DNA of 64,000 nt from Nocardia stercoris (GCF_003696265.1 NZ_RFFH01000001.1:496001-560000), one strand, 5' to 3'. Counted from the stretch's first letter, positions 18,524 through 27,647 are shown. Numbers and translations are program-made. Notes: generated by a model from the sequence alone, not told the origin.

Positions 18524-19809
18524 GACGCGGCTCCGGTGGAGTCCGCGGCGAGCATGGCCTCCCACAGTTCGACGAAGTTCGGCAGTGTCTTGGCGGTGGT
18601 GCCGATGTCCTCGATCTCCACGCCGGGCACGGCCAGGCCGATGATGGCACCCGCGGTGGCCATCCGGTGGTCGGCGTAGGAGTGCCAGCGCCCGCCCTGC
18701 AGCGGCGCCGGGTCGATGGCGAGGCCGTCGTCCAGCTCGGTCACCTTGCCGCCGAGCCGGTTGATCTCGGTGGCGAGCGCGGCCAGCCGGTCGGTCTCGT
18801 GCCCGCGCAGATGCGCGATACCGCGCAGGCGCGACGGCGAATCCGCCAGTGCCGCAAGGGCTGCCACGGTCGGTGTGAGTTCGCCGACATCGTGCAGATC
18901 GATGTCGATGCCGTGCAACCGCTTCGGGCCGGTGACGGTCAGCTTGCCGTGCGCGCGACGGGCTTCCGCGCCCATCCGGACCAGGATCTCGCGGATCACG
19001 TCGCCCGGCTGGTCGGTCGGCGACGGCCAGTGCGGCACGGTCACCACACCGCCGGTGACGGCGGCCGCGGCCAGGAACGGGGTGGCGTTGGACAGATCCG
19101 GCTCGACCATCCAGTCGACACCGTGGATCGGGCCCGGCTCCACCACCCAGGTCTGCTCGGACTGCGGGCCGGCGGGGGTGTGCACCACGACGTCGGCCTC
19201 GCGCAGCATCCGCACCGTCATGTCGATGTGCGGCTGGGACGGCAGCCGGCCGCCCTGGTGGCGCACCGTCACGCCGCGGCGGAACCGGGCCGCCGACAGC
19301 AGCAGCCCGGACACGAACTGCGACGAACCGGAGGCGTCGATCACGACCTCGCCACCGTCGAGCGCGCCGTTGCCGTGCACCACGAACGGCAGTGTGCCGC
19401 CGTCGATGTCGACGCCGAGCGCGCGCAGCGCGTCGAGGACGGTGCTCAGCGGGCGGCTGCGGGCCTGCTCGTCACCGAAGAAGGCCACGTCACCGTGGGC
19501 CAGCGCGGCGATCGGGGGCACGAAGCGCATGACCGTGCCGGCCAGGCCGCAGTCGATGCTCGCGCTGGTCAGTTCCTGGGCCGGGGTGACGGTGAGAGTC
19601 TCGCCGTCACCGCTGATCTCGACGCCCATGGCACGCAGGGCGGCGATCATCAGCTCGGTGTCGCGGCTGCGCAGCGCACCGGTGACGGTCGACGGGCGAT
19701 CGGCGAGGGCAGCCAGGATCAAGGCCCGGTTGGTGATGGACTTCGACCCGGGCAGGGTGACGGTCGCGGCCACTGGGCGGTCGGAGTGCGGGGCAGGCCA
19801 GAAGTTCAC
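18520..19809 (-). CDS. aroA: 3-phosphoshikimate 1-carboxyvinyltransferase (EPSP synthase)
   Basis: The 429-residue shikimate-pathway enzyme joins phosphoenolpyruvate and shikimate-3-phosphate on the way to aromatic amino acids. Motifs include the phosphate-binding [19 protein letters not shown], the active-site [19 protein letters not shown] and [10 protein letters not shown], and the late [10 protein letters not shown] and HRMATAGAI. The GTG at 19809 lies 6 bases from CAAGAT, a plausible -10 for a leaderless transcript. Its stop overlaps the proposed CTG start of rsgA, an operon link conserved in mycobacteria (Rv3227c-Rv3228). Confidence 0.96.
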   Translation of the reverse strand: MNFWPAPHSDRPVAATVTLPGSKSITNRALILAALADRPSTVTGALRSRDTELMIAALRAMGVEISGDGETLTVTPAQELTSASIDCGLAGTVMRFVPPIAALAHGDVAFFGDEQARSRPLSTVLDALRALGVDIDGGTLPFVVHGNGALDGGEVVIDASGSSQFVSGLLLSAARFRRGVTVRHQGGRLPSQPHIDMTVRMLREADVVVHTPAGPQSEQTWVVEPGPIHGVDWMVEPDLSNATPFLAAAAVTGGVVTVPHWPSPTDQPGDVIREILVRMGAEARRAHGKLTVTGPKRLHGIDIDLHDVGELTPTVAALAALADSPSRLRGIAHLRGHETDRLAALATEINRLGGKVTELDDGLAIDPAPLQGGRWHSYADHRMATAGAIIGLAVPGVEIEDIGTTAKTLPNFVELWEAMLAADSTGAAS

Positions 19810-19925
19810 GCGAACATCTTGTCACGAGTGAGGGACATGTCGGCCCCGAGCCGGTCGGCAGGCAACTGGCCTATACGTGAATCTTGTACGTGATTTGTGT
19901 CGTACCCCTGTGCTGGGATGGAGAT

Positions 19926-20720
19926 ATGTGCGGCAGATACGCGACCACGGTCGACCCCGGCCGACTGGCCGCCGAACTCGACGCGATCGACGAGACCGAC
20001 GTGCCCGAACCGGCGGCCGCGGGCGCCGACGCGGTGAGCGCCCCCGACTACAACGTCGCTCCCACCAACCAGGTGCTCACCGTGGTGGAACGCCACGACC
20101 GCGACCACCCCGGCGACGACCCGCGCCTACGGCTGCGCCGGATGCGCTGGGGCCTGGTCCCGTCCTGGACCAAACCCGGTGAACCGGGATTGCCCGCGAA
20201 GGGGAAGCCGCTGTTCAACGCCCGTGCGGACAAGGCCGCCACCACGGCGTCGTTCCGGGACGCGGTGAAGAAGCGGCGCTGCCTGGTGCCGATGGACGGC
20301 TGGTACGAGTGGCTCACCGAACCGGCCGGCGCGGGGAAGACGGTCAAGCAGCCGTATTACATGTCCGACGCCGACGGCGGCACGCTGTTCATGGCCGGCC
20401 TGTGGTCGGTGTGGCGCGATCCGGCCACCCCCGACCGGCCGCCGCTGCTGTCGTGCACGATCCTGACCACCGACGCGGTGGGGGAGGAGTTGACCCGGAT
20501 CCACGACCGGATGCCGCTGCCGATGCCGCGTGAACACTGGTCGGCCTGGCTGGATCCGGACCATCCGGCGCCGGCGAGCCTGCTGGCAACACCCGATCCG
20601 GCGGTGGTGTCCTCCATCGTGGCGCGGCCGGTGCCGACGCTGGTGAACAGCGTCCGCAACAACGGGCCCGAACTACTGGGCCGGGTGGACGAACAGAGCG
20701 GGCAGCTCGGCCTGCTGTGA
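19926..20720 (+). CDS. SRAP-domain (HMCES/YedK) DNA abasic-site cross-linking protein
   Basis: A 264-residue SOS response-associated peptidase-family protein. Cys2 (MCGRYA) becomes the N-terminal nucleophile after Met removal and forms a thiazolidine with abasic sites in single-stranded DNA. Other family blocks are seen: NVAPTNQVLTV, RWGLVPSW, FNARADKAATTASFRDAVKKRRCLVPMDGWYEW, SCTILTTDAV and HDRMPLPM. The ATG at 19926 has GGAG upstream and places Cys at position 2, which fixes the start. Transcribed divergently from aroA. No LexA box is evident in the 116-base gap. Confidence 0.93.
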   Translation: MCGRYATTVDPGRLAAELDAIDETDVPEPAAAGADAVSAPDYNVAPTNQVLTVVERHDRDHPGDDPRLRLRRMRWGLVPSWTKPGEPGLPAKGKPLFNARADKAATTASFRDAVKKRRCLVPMDGWYEWLTEPAGAGKTVKQPYYMSDADGGTLFMAGLWSVWRDPATPDRPPLLSCTILTTDAVGEELTRIHDRMPLPMPREHWSAWLDPDHPAPASLLATPDPAVVSSIVARPVPTLVNSVRNNGPELLGRVDEQSGQLGLL

Positions 20721-20763
20721 GGCCGCGAGCCGGGCGGGAGCGATCCCGCCCGGTCGCCGGCGA

Positions 20764-21042
20764 TCAGGGGGTGGGGCACTTGACCGTCGGAAGTGCCATG
20801 TTCAGGCCACATTTGAGCATGTTGGTGCCGAGATCGATGACGGTGCCGATGATTCCGCCGGCCAGGCCCTGTGCCTTCTCCGGCGTCCGGTCCTTGGGCG
20901 CCTGGCCGGGTGACTGGGTGCCCCACGGATAGGCGGGGTCGGGTGCGCCGAGGGCCACCGGCCCGGCGCCGAAGGTCAGGGCCACGCCGGCGCAACCGGC
21001 GACTAGCAGGGTCCGCACTCGCGGGGATCGGAACATTCGCAT
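20764..21042 (-). CDS. Small secreted protein
   Basis: A 92-residue protein with a clear signal peptide (basic MRMFRSPRVR, then TLLVAGCAGVALTFGAGPVALGA, cleavage likely near residue 33). The mature part is Pro/Gly/Lys-rich and ends in a hydrophobic segment with two cysteines (LKCGLNMALPTVKC), perhaps a disulphide loop. Three start codons lie close together (GTG 21045, ATG 21042, ATG 21036); 21042 is chosen from the AGG five bases upstream. No family is recognised. Convergent with the SRAP gene. Confidence 0.65.
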   Translation of the reverse strand: MRMFRSPRVRTLLVAGCAGVALTFGAGPVALGAPDPAYPWGTQSPGQAPKDRTPEKAQGLAGGIIGTVIDLGTNMLKCGLNMALPTVKCPTP

Positions 21043-21162
21043 CACATCCTCGGGGTCGGAACGAAAGCTGGCCCGTCCAGTAAACGCACTTTCCTGAGAG
21101 AACCGTGTGAGGTTCCGGTGGTATCTGCGTGTCGTGGACGGGCCGGGCTTTTCGTTACCTGA

Positions 21163-22881
21163 TCAGGCGAGATGCGCGGCCGCGGCCGAGCCGATCTCCT
21201 CTTCCTCGTCGTCTTTCTTCTTGTCCTGTGCCTGCAGCCCACCGGCGGCGCGCAGCGGCACTTCCTTCCAGAACAGCACCAGCACGAAAGCCAGCGCCGC
21301 CGCGCCCATGGCGGACAGGAACACCGTCGACAGCGATTCGGCGAACCCGACCTTGAACGGCCGTGCCACGGTAGAGCTCAGCTGCTGGATGATCGAGCTG
21401 TCGTTGAGCACGTGCCCGGCCGACGCGGCGGCCTGCCCGGGCGCCTGGCCCGGCTGCGGCACGAGCGACTTCGCCAGCGCCATATCGGCCGGGTTGGTCG
21501 AGGTGGCCAGCGAGTGCACGTACTCGGGGTTCTTCGCGGCCGCGTGCATCTCGTCGGTGATGTTCGGGGTCAGCTGCGCGAACAGGATCGACAGGAACAC
21601 CGCCACACCGAGGGTGCCACCGATCTGCCGGAAGAACGTCGCCGCGGCGGTCGAGACGCCCATGTCCTTGGGCGGCAACGCGTTCTGCATGGCCACCGTC
21701 ATCGGCTGCATGATGCAGCCCAGGCCCAGACCGGTGATCCACATGAAGACCATCACCAGCCACATGTGGGTGTCGGGGGTGAGCAGGTGCAGCAGGAACA
21801 TGCCGACCGTGATCAGTGCCGAGCCCACGACCGGGAAGATCCGGTAGCGGCCGGTGCGCGAGATCATCTGACCGGAGGAGACCGAGCCGATCATCAGGCC
21901 CACCACCATCGGCAGCATCTGCAGGCCGGCGACGGTCGGGCTGGCACCCCGCACCACCTGCAGGTACTGCGGCAGCAGGCTCATTCCGCCGAACATGGCG
22001 GTACCGACCACGAACGAGATCACGGTGCCGAGCGCGAAGGTGCTGTTGCGGAAGATACGCAGCGGGATGAGCGCGGCGTCGCCCATCTTCGCCTGGACGC
22101 CGATGAACGCGGCGACACCGAGAGCCCCGATCACGAAGCAGGCCAACGCCTTCGGGCTGCTCCAGCCCCACTCGCGACCCTGCTCGGCCACGATCAGCAG
22201 CGGCACCAGGCCGATGATCAGCGCCAGCACCCCACCCCAGTCGATGCGTACGCCGCTGCGGTGGGTGTTCGGCAGCTTCAGCACCTTGCTCACCACGGCG
22301 ATCGCCAGCATGCCGACGGGCACGTTGACCAGGAAGACCCAGCGCCAGCCGCTGATGCCCAGGATCTCGGCCTGACCGGCGAACATGCCGCCCAGCACCG
22401 GGCCGGCCACACTCGAGGTGCCGAACACGGCCAGGAAGTAGCCCTGGTAGCGGGCGCGTTCGCGCGGGCTGACGATGTCACCCATGATGGTGAGCGCCAG
22501 CGACATCAGGCCACCGGCGCCGATGCCCTGGACGGCCCGGAAGACGGCCAGCTCGTACATCGAGGTCGCGAACGAACACAGCAGTGAGCCGGCGACGAAG
22601 ACCGTGATCGCGACCATGTAGAAGGGCTTGCGCCCGTACATGTCCGAGAGTTTGCCGTAGAGGGGCGTCGCCAGGGTCGAGGTGATGAGGTACGCGGTGG
22701 TGACCCACGCCTGCAACGAGTAACCGTTGAGATCGTCGGCGATGGTCCGGATCGACGTGGACACGATGGTCTGGTCGAGAGCGGCCATCAACATGCCGAG
22801 CATGAGGCCGCTCATGATCACCAGGATCTCCCGGTGCGTGAAACCGCGCTGCTGCGGCTCCGACGTGGTGGTGGTTGTCAC
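21163..22881 (-). CDS. DHA2-family (EmrB/QacA) drug:proton antiporter
   Basis: A 572-residue major-facilitator exporter with 14 predicted membrane segments. Signatures are LDQTIVSTSIRTIADDL in the first helix, the motif A loop GKLSDMYGRKPFYM, and motif C-like VAGPVLGGMFAG. A large loop near residues 465-510 and an acidic/lysine-rich C-terminal tail (QDKKKDDEEEEIG) are distinctive. It probably expels hydrophobic drugs or lipids. The GTG start at 22881 overlaps the stop of the upstream MarR gene (GTGA), with GGAG 8 bases before. Regulation by that MarR protein is likely. Confidence 0.92.
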   Translation of the reverse strand: MTTTTTSEPQQRGFTHREILVIMSGLMLGMLMAALDQTIVSTSIRTIADDLNGYSLQAWVTTAYLITSTLATPLYGKLSDMYGRKPFYMVAITVFVAGSLLCSFATSMYELAVFRAVQGIGAGGLMSLALTIMGDIVSPRERARYQGYFLAVFGTSSVAGPVLGGMFAGQAEILGISGWRWVFLVNVPVGMLAIAVVSKVLKLPNTHRSGVRIDWGGVLALIIGLVPLLIVAEQGREWGWSSPKALACFVIGALGVAAFIGVQAKMGDAALIPLRIFRNSTFALGTVISFVVGTAMFGGMSLLPQYLQVVRGASPTVAGLQMLPMVVGLMIGSVSSGQMISRTGRYRIFPVVGSALITVGMFLLHLLTPDTHMWLVMVFMWITGLGLGCIMQPMTVAMQNALPPKDMGVSTAAATFFRQIGGTLGVAVFLSILFAQLTPNITDEMHAAAKNPEYVHSLATSTNPADMALAKSLVPQPGQAPGQAAASAGHVLNDSSIIQQLSSTVARPFKVGFAESLSTVFLSAMGAAALAFVLVLFWKEVPLRAAGGLQAQDKKKDDEEEEIGSAAAAHLA

Positions 22882-23420
22882 GACTGTTTCTCCGTTGCGT
22901 GGTGCTGTTCCTGCTCGCCGTCGGGGCGGCTACAGAGGTGGGGGGACATGCCCTTCGCCGCTTCGGCGACCATGTCGATCCGGGCGGATTCGTATCCGTC
23001 GACGAAGCGGGTGAGGAGCCGGGCGAATTGGGATCGGTCATCGGGGGTCCAGTCCCCGACCACTCGCCCGAGCATGGCGTTGCGTTTGCGCCGGAGTTCG
23101 GCGGTGAGTTCGCGGCCGGCGTCGGTGACGACCAGAACGATGGCGCGGCCGTCGTCGGGATCGGCCTGGCGGGCGATGAGGCCCTTCTTGACCAGTGCGG
23201 CGACGTGCCGGCTGATGGTGGAGGCGTCGGCGAGCATGAGATCCGCCAGCGCACCCGAGCGCATGGGCCCGTCGTGGATCAGCTTGAACAGGATCGAGTA
23301 GCTGGCCAGTTCGATCTCGCCTTTCGATGCCGCCATGATCTGGGCGGTGGTCCGCTCTCGGACGCGGCTGAAGCGAGCCAGTTGCTCGCCCAGCAGGTCG
23401 ATCGAGTCGGCATCGTGCAC
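22878..23420 (-). CDS. MarR-family transcriptional regulator
   Basis: A 180-residue MarR protein. The winged helix includes SGALADLMLADASTISRHVAALVKKGLIARQADPDDGRAIVLVVTDAG, the typical recognition helix and wing. Helices at both ends form the dimer interface. It is the first gene of a two-gene operon with the DHA2 exporter (4-base overlap), so it most likely represses its own operon until a ligand binds. The start is GTG at 23420. The AT-rich promoter upstream contains two palindromes. Confidence 0.9.
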   Translation of the reverse strand: MHDADSIDLLGEQLARFSRVRERTTAQIMAASKGEIELASYSILFKLIHDGPMRSGALADLMLADASTISRHVAALVKKGLIARQADPDDGRAIVLVVTDAGRELTAELRRKRNAMLGRVVGDWTPDDRSQFARLLTRFVDGYESARIDMVAEAAKGMSPHLCSRPDGEQEQHHATEKQS

Positions 23421-23457
23421 GGTGGTGACCCCCTCTGCGGCGCAATTACTTGCGGAC

Positions 23458-23486
23458 TACAAGTATTTGTATACGCCAACTAGTTG
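23458..23486. promoter_or_regulatory. Putative MarR operator palindromes
   Basis: TACAA-GTAT-TTGTA (23458-23471) and the perfect palindrome CAACTAGTTG (23477-23486) lie in an unusually AT-rich stretch 38-66 bases upstream of the MarR start. MarR proteins usually bind such palindromes in their own promoter. Confidence 0.5.
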
Positions 23487-23538
23487 TCTATCGCAAATAT
23501 TTCCGGAGGAGCGGCCTCCGCTCGGGTTGTCGGCTCGA

Positions 23539-24033
23539 TCACGCCTCGCGCGCGACCGCCGCGGTCACCGCGCCGGTGAGGCGCACCAGATCCTGTGGCG
23601 CCAGCTCGATCTCCAGACCGCGCCGGCCCGCGCTGCACAACACCCGTGGCCACTCCAGCGCGGACTCGTCGATCACCGTGGGCAGCCGCCGCTTCTGGCC
23701 CAGCGGCGAGATACCGCCCAGCACATAACCGGTGGTCCGCTCGGCCTTCGCCCGGTCGGCCATGACCGCCTTCGGGGCACCCAGCGCCGCGGCCGCGGCC
23801 TTCAACGACAGCAGGCGCGGCACCGGGACGACAGCGACAGCCAATGCGCCCGTGGACAATTCGATCACCAAGGTCTTGAAGATCCGGTCCGCGTCCGCCG
23901 GATCGGCGGCCAGCGCGGCAACCGCCTCGGCCCCGAAATCGGCGTTGTTCGGATCATGCCGGTAAGCGTGCACGCGATGCGGCACCTGCGCCACGGTCAG
24001 TGCGCGGACGGCGGGAGTGGACGCGGCGGGCAT
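23539..24033 (-). CDS. ybaK: YbaK/EbsC-type Cys-tRNA(Pro) deacylase
   Basis: A 164-residue aminoacyl-tRNA editing protein that hydrolyses mischarged Cys-tRNA(Pro) in trans. It shows RIFKTLVIE (with the conserved Lys), [43 protein letters not shown] and [14 protein letters not shown], all characteristic of YbaK. The ATG at 24033 lies six bases from TACGCT, so the mRNA is probably leaderless and the upstream in-frame extension is not used. Divergent from sigH. Confidence 0.9.
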   Translation of the reverse strand: MPAASTPAVRALTVAQVPHRVHAYRHDPNNADFGAEAVAALAADPADADRIFKTLVIELSTGALAVAVVPVPRLLSLKAAAAALGAPKAVMADRAKAERTTGYVLGGISPLGQKRRLPTVIDESALEWPRVLCSAGRRGLEIELAPQDLVRLTGAVTAAVAREA

Positions 24034-24061
24034 GCCGACAGCGTACGAATCCCGGCCGCCG

Positions 24062-24087
24062 GGAACAGCGGCGGCAGCCCGCATGTT
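24062..24087 (+). promoter_or_regulatory. SigH/SigR-type promoter upstream of sigH
   Basis: GGAAC at 24062-24066 and GTT at 24085-24087, separated by 18 bases, match the oxidative-stress sigma promoter pattern (GGGAA(T/C)-N16-18-GTT). This implies positive autoregulation of sigH, as known for mycobacterial sigH and Streptomyces sigR. Confidence 0.65.
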
Positions 24088-24133
24088 GCATGCGGTACGG
24101 ACGAACACCCCCGAGGACACGAAGGAGAGGTCG

Positions 24134-24940
24134 GTGCCCGCTCTGCTCGAAAAGCCGCTCGATCTGCACGACTTGGCAGGTGCGGTCACCGAACTCCCGT
24201 CGCTTTACCCGCCCACGGTAGATTCACCGTTTACGGCGAGTGAAGGGATGGGCGTGACACGCGACGACAGCCCCGACGACGGTATCGACGATGCCGACCT
24301 GGAGGAGCGGGCCGGCGAGCCCGGTACGGAGACCGACGCGGAACTCGCGGACCGGTTCCAGCGCGATGCGCTGCCGATGCTGGACCAGCTGTACGGCGCG
24401 GCGCTGCGGATGACCCGCAACCCCGCCGATGCCGAAGACCTGGTGCAGGAGACGTTCGCCAAGGCGTTCCAGGGTTTCCGGTCGTTCCGCGAGGGCACCA
24501 ACCTGCGGGCCTGGCTGTACCGGATCCTCACCAACACCTACATCAACTCCTACCGCAAGAAGCAGCGGCAGCCCGCGCAGTACCCCACCGACGAGATCAC
24601 CGACTGGCAGCTGGCGTCCACCGCCGAGCACACGTCGACCGGTCTGCGGTCGGCCGAGATGGAAGCGCTCGAGGCGCTGCCGGACGACGAGATCAAGGCC
24701 GCGCTGCAGCAGCTGCCGGAGGAGTTCCGGATGGCGGTGTACTACGCCGACGTCGAGGGCTTCCCGTACAAGGAGATCGCCGACATCATGGGTACCCCGA
24801 TCGGTACCGTCATGTCACGGCTGCACCGCGGCCGCAGGCAGCTCAAGGGCCTGCTCGCCGACGTCGCGCGCGAGCGCGGATTCGACCGGGACCGATCGGG
24901 CACCACGGGCAACGGAACGCGTGAGGAGGTTACGCAGTGA
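24134..24940 (+). CDS. sigH: ECF sigma factor SigH (SigR family), possible long isoform
   Basis: The sigma factor for thiol-oxidative and heat stress. Region 2 ([40 protein letters not shown], then [22 protein letters not shown]) and region 4 ([51 protein letters not shown]) are nearly canonical for the family. GTG at 24134 has GAAGGAGAGG just upstream and gives 268 residues. ATG at 24248 or GTG at 24254 gives the usual shorter form of about 230. Both may be used. The stop overlaps the anti-sigma gene as GTGA. Confidence 0.93.
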   Translation: MPALLEKPLDLHDLAGAVTELPSLYPPTVDSPFTASEGMGVTRDDSPDDGIDDADLEERAGEPGTETDAELADRFQRDALPMLDQLYGAALRMTRNPADAEDLVQETFAKAFQGFRSFREGTNLRAWLYRILTNTYINSYRKKQRQPAQYPTDEITDWQLASTAEHTSTGLRSAEMEALEALPDDEIKAALQQLPEEFRMAVYYADVEGFPYKEIADIMGTPIGTVMSRLHRGRRQLKGLLADVARERGFDRDRSGTTGNGTREEVTQ

Positions 24941-25302
24941 ACAGCGGGCAGGAACGGGGGAAGGACGTGTCCACCGGCACCGCGCACGGCTGCGGCTCTC
25001 CGGTCGAGGGCTCGCACGGGCACGACCACGCCGACGACATGGAGCTCGACTGCACGGCGGTCCTCGCCGATGTCTGGCTCATCCTCGACGGTGAATGCGA
25101 CGCGGCCACCAAGGAGCGGCTGAAGGCGCATATGGACCGCTGTTCGCCGTGTATCGAGGCCTACGGGCTGGAGGCGAAACTGAAGTCCCTGCTGAACCGC
25201 AAGTGCGGTGGCGACCGGGCGCCCGACTCGCTGCGGGAGCGGCTGACCATCGACATCCGGCGTTCGATCAGCGTCACCGAGATGCGGGTCGAGGAGCCGT
25301 AG
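24937..25302 (+). CDS. rsrA: Zinc-binding redox-sensing anti-sigma factor (RsrA/RshA)
   Basis: A 121-residue ZAS-family anti-sigma factor that sequesters SigH under reducing conditions. The signature H65-x3-C69-x2-C72 is present, with C39 as the fourth zinc ligand or redox partner and C54 in the position of another conserved cysteine. Oxidation to a disulphide releases zinc and SigH. The N-terminus is unusually rich in His, Gly and Cys ([15 protein letters not shown]), which could bind additional metal. Its GTG overlaps the sigH stop, ensuring coupled synthesis. Confidence 0.93.
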   Translation: MNSGQERGKDVSTGTAHGCGSPVEGSHGHDHADDMELDCTAVLADVWLILDGECDAATKERLKAHMDRCSPCIEAYGLEAKLKSLLNRKCGGDRAPDSLRERLTIDIRRSISVTEMRVEEP

Positions 25303-25320
25303 GGTTTTCGGGCATAAGCA

Positions 25321-25355
25321 GAGCGGCACGTCATCCATCCGATGACGTGCCGCTC
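25321..25355. terminator. Bidirectional terminator between rsrA and the bL37 gene
   Basis: A perfect 15-base-pair stem (25321-25335 with 25341-25355) and a CATCC loop lie between convergent genes, 18 bases after rsrA and 12 bases beyond the bL37 stop. Confidence 0.9.
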
Positions 25356-25366
25356 TCGCGTTTCGG

Positions 25367-25441
25367 CTAGCTGTTGGGACGCTTGCCGTGGTTGGCTGCG
25401 CTCTTCTTGCGGCCACGCTTCTTACGACCACGCTTACCCAT
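25367..25441 (-). CDS. Mycobacterial-type 50S ribosomal protein bL37
   Basis: A 24-residue, strongly basic protein MGKRGRKKRGRKKSAANHGK followed by RPNS, translated from ATG at 25441 with GGGAG 8 bases upstream. It matches the very small ribosomal protein bL37 found at the domain II/III junction of the mycobacterial large subunit. It lies between rsrA and the biotinyl-protein gene, as in mycobacteria. Confidence 0.9.
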   Translation of the reverse strand: MGKRGRKKRGRKKSAANHGKRPNS

Positions 25442-25579
25442 GGGGTTCTCCCTTCTCGTCGACGGACATTGTTCCATGTGTGTTTGGCTGTACCGTCAGC
25501 GGATACAGGCACCGGTTCACCGGGCCGTACCCGGTGACGCGACTGCCCACCGGCAGGAGATTTCGAGCGAGAGGGTGTC

Positions 25580-25795
25580 ATGGCTGAGGAAGTGCACGCG
25601 GAGATGGTGTCCACGGTCTTCGAGATCGTCGCCGAGGAGGGCGCCGCGGTGCACGAGGGAGACACCCTGGTGCTGCTCGAGTCGATGAAGATGGAGATCC
25701 CGGTGGTCGCCGAGCGCGACGGTAAGGTCTCCTCTATCAACGTCAAGCCGGGCGACGTGCTGCAGAAGGGCGATTTGATCGCTGTCATCGACTAG
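25580..25795 (+). CDS. Biotin/lipoyl attachment domain protein (TB7.3-like)
   Basis: A 71-residue stand-alone biotinyl domain. The attachment lysine is in LLESMKMEIPV, the standard M-K-M motif, with the symmetric VKPGDVLQKGDLIAVID end. It corresponds to TB7.3 (Rv3221c). Such free carrier domains may serve acyl-CoA carboxylase-type reactions, but no carboxylase subunits are adjacent. GAGAGGG precedes the ATG. Confidence 0.92.
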   Translation: MAEEVHAEMVSTVFEIVAEEGAAVHEGDTLVLLESMKMEIPVVAERDGKVSSINVKPGDVLQKGDLIAVID

Positions 25796-25849
25796 CGGTA
25801 TGCCTTGCGAGACAACTGTTTTCGGCACGCGTAAAGGCGGATTGGCACC

Positions 25850-27361
25850 ATGTCGACACTGAGCGATCTGCTCGCCGAGCACACCGATCTCCCGGGTGCG
25901 GCGGTCGACCATCTGCAACGGGTGGTCGGGGACTGGCAGCTGCTGGCCGACCTGTCCTTCGCCGACCTGCTGCTGTGGGTCGGCGCGGGACCGGTGCCCG
26001 AGGGCGCGGACGTGGTGTGCGTGGCGCAGTGCCGGCCCACCACCGCGGCCACCGTGCACCCGCAGGACGCCGTCGGTTCGCTGGCCTCGCGGACCGACCA
26101 CCCGCAGGTGTTCGAGGCCCTGCTGAGCGGTGAGATCGTGCGCTACGAGACCGACACCGAGTCCGCGGGCGTGTACCACCCGCGGCCCCGGCGCGTGGTG
26201 CGGGAGGCGATTCCGGTCCGGGTCGGCGAACATGTCATCGCCGTCCTAGGCCGGGATACCGACGTGCCGCGGTCGGATGTGCTCGGCAGCCTCGAACACG
26301 CCTACATGAGCTGTGCCGACGACCTGTGCCAGATGATCTCCGACGGCACCTTCCCGGTGCTCGAGGACCGAACCGGCTCGCATTCCAGCCCGCGGGCCGG
26401 CGACGGGTTCATCCGGCTCGACACCGACGGCAACGTCGCCTACGCGAGCCCGAACGCGCTGTCGGCCTATCACCGGATGGGCCTGCAGAACGAACTGGTG
26501 GGCCAGGATCTGGCCCAGACGACCCGCTCGCTGATCACCGACCCGTTCGATGCCCAAGAAGTTGTCAGCGACATTCTGGCGGCGCTGGCGGGCAAAGCGG
26601 GCCGCCGGATGGAGGTCGAGGCGCGCGGTGCCACGGTGTTGCTGCGCACCCTGGTGCTGCGCCCGCACGGGGAGCTGGACGGCGCGGCGGTGCTGGTGCG
26701 CGACGTGACCGAGGTGAAGCGCCGCGACCGCGCGCTGCTGTCCAAGGACGCCACCATCCGCGAGATCCACCACCGGGTGAAGAACAATCTGCAGACGGTG
26801 GCCGCGCTGCTGCGGCTGCAGTCGCGCCGCACCGAGAACGAGGAGGCCCGGCTGGCGCTGTCGGAGTCGGTGCGCCGGGTCACCTCGATCGCCTCGGTGC
26901 ACGAGATGCTGTCGATGTCGGTGGACGAGGAGGTCGACCTCGACGAGGTGGTCGACCGGCTGCTGCCGATCATGGCCGACGTCGCCACCGTGCATACCGC
27001 GCGGATCAAGGTCCGCCGGGCGGGTTCGCTGGGCGTCTTCTCCGCCGAGCGGGCAACACCGCTGGTCATGGTCCTGACCGAGCTGGTGCAGAACGCCATC
27101 GAGCACGCCTTCGACTCCGGCGAGAACGGGACCGTGACGATCCGCTCCGAGCGTTCCGCGCGTTGGCTGGACGTGATCATCAGCGACGACGGCCGCGGGC
27201 TCCCGGAGGGCTTCAGCCTGGAAGGCTCCGACCGCCTGGGCCTGCAGATCGTCCGCACGCTCGTCACCGCCGAACTGGGCGGGTCGATCGGCCTGCACCC
27301 GGGCGCCGATATCGGCACCGACGCCGTGCTCCGCGTGCCCCTGGGCCGCCGCTCCCGGTAG
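25850..27361 (+). CDS. pdtaS: PdtaS-type cytoplasmic sensor histidine kinase
   Basis: A 503-residue soluble kinase with no membrane segment. Domains in order: an N-terminal GAF-like histidine kinase sensor (about 10-150), a PAS domain (about 180-295; GFIRLDTDGNVAYASPNALSAYHRMG), an HWE/HisKA_2 dimerisation domain with the phospho-acceptor in REIHHRVKNNLQTVAALLRLQ (His307/308), and a HATPase_c domain with N box (ELVQNAIEHAF) and DDGRGLP. PdtaS signals to PdtaR, an ANTAR-domain RNA-binding antiterminator. No response regulator is adjacent, as in mycobacteria (Rv3220c). Confidence 0.93.
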   Translation: MSTLSDLLAEHTDLPGAAVDHLQRVVGDWQLLADLSFADLLLWVGAGPVPEGADVVCVAQCRPTTAATVHPQDAVGSLASRTDHPQVFEALLSGEIVRYETDTESAGVYHPRPRRVVREAIPVRVGEHVIAVLGRDTDVPRSDVLGSLEHAYMSCADDLCQMISDGTFPVLEDRTGSHSSPRAGDGFIRLDTDGNVAYASPNALSAYHRMGLQNELVGQDLAQTTRSLITDPFDAQEVVSDILAALAGKAGRRMEVEARGATVLLRTLVLRPHGELDGAAVLVRDVTEVKRRDRALLSKDATIREIHHRVKNNLQTVAALLRLQSRRTENEEARLALSESVRRVTSIASVHEMLSMSVDEEVDLDEVVDRLLPIMADVATVHTARIKVRRAGSLGVFSAERATPLVMVLTELVQNAIEHAFDSGENGTVTIRSERSARWLDVIISDDGRGLPEGFSLEGSDRLGLQIVRTLVTAELGGSIGLHPGADIGTDAVLRVPLGRRSR

Positions 27362-27383
27362 GAAACTCGGCTCGACATGCAAA

Positions 27384-27413
27384 TCGACCGGTTGGCTGAT
27401 GCCAACCGGTCGA
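27384..27413 (+). terminator. Hairpin terminator after pdtaS
   Basis: A perfect 13-base-pair stem (27384-27396 with 27401-27413) with a TGAT loop begins 23 bases after the pdtaS stop. Confidence 0.85.
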
Positions 27414-27544
27414 CTGATTTCGTGCGGGCCGGGCAACTCGTCGGGTACGCCCAGAATCGGTCCAGCCCCCACCCGCCGCCAAGGGTTCCCAACAGGCAGC
27501 GGCTCTGAGCCGTCCCAAAAAACTCGGGGAGGCGGCATGGAAAA

Positions 27545-27566
27545 GCCCGGCACCTTCGTGCCGGGC
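27545..27566 (-). terminator. Hairpin terminator after whiB1
   Basis: A perfect 9-base-pair stem GCCCGGCAC/GTGCCGGGC with a four-base loop, preceded on the plus strand by AAAA and thus followed by a U run on the whiB1 transcript. A second inverted repeat GTTACGGGCC/GGCCCGTAAC (27576-27585, 27610-27619) lies between it and the whiB1 stop. Confidence 0.8.
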
Positions 27567-27647
27567 CAAGTGTGCGTTACGGGCCTGGGATAGTGCGGAA
27601 ATCGCAGGTGGCCCGTAACGCGGGTGGCGCCGTATCGGCGTCTGCTC

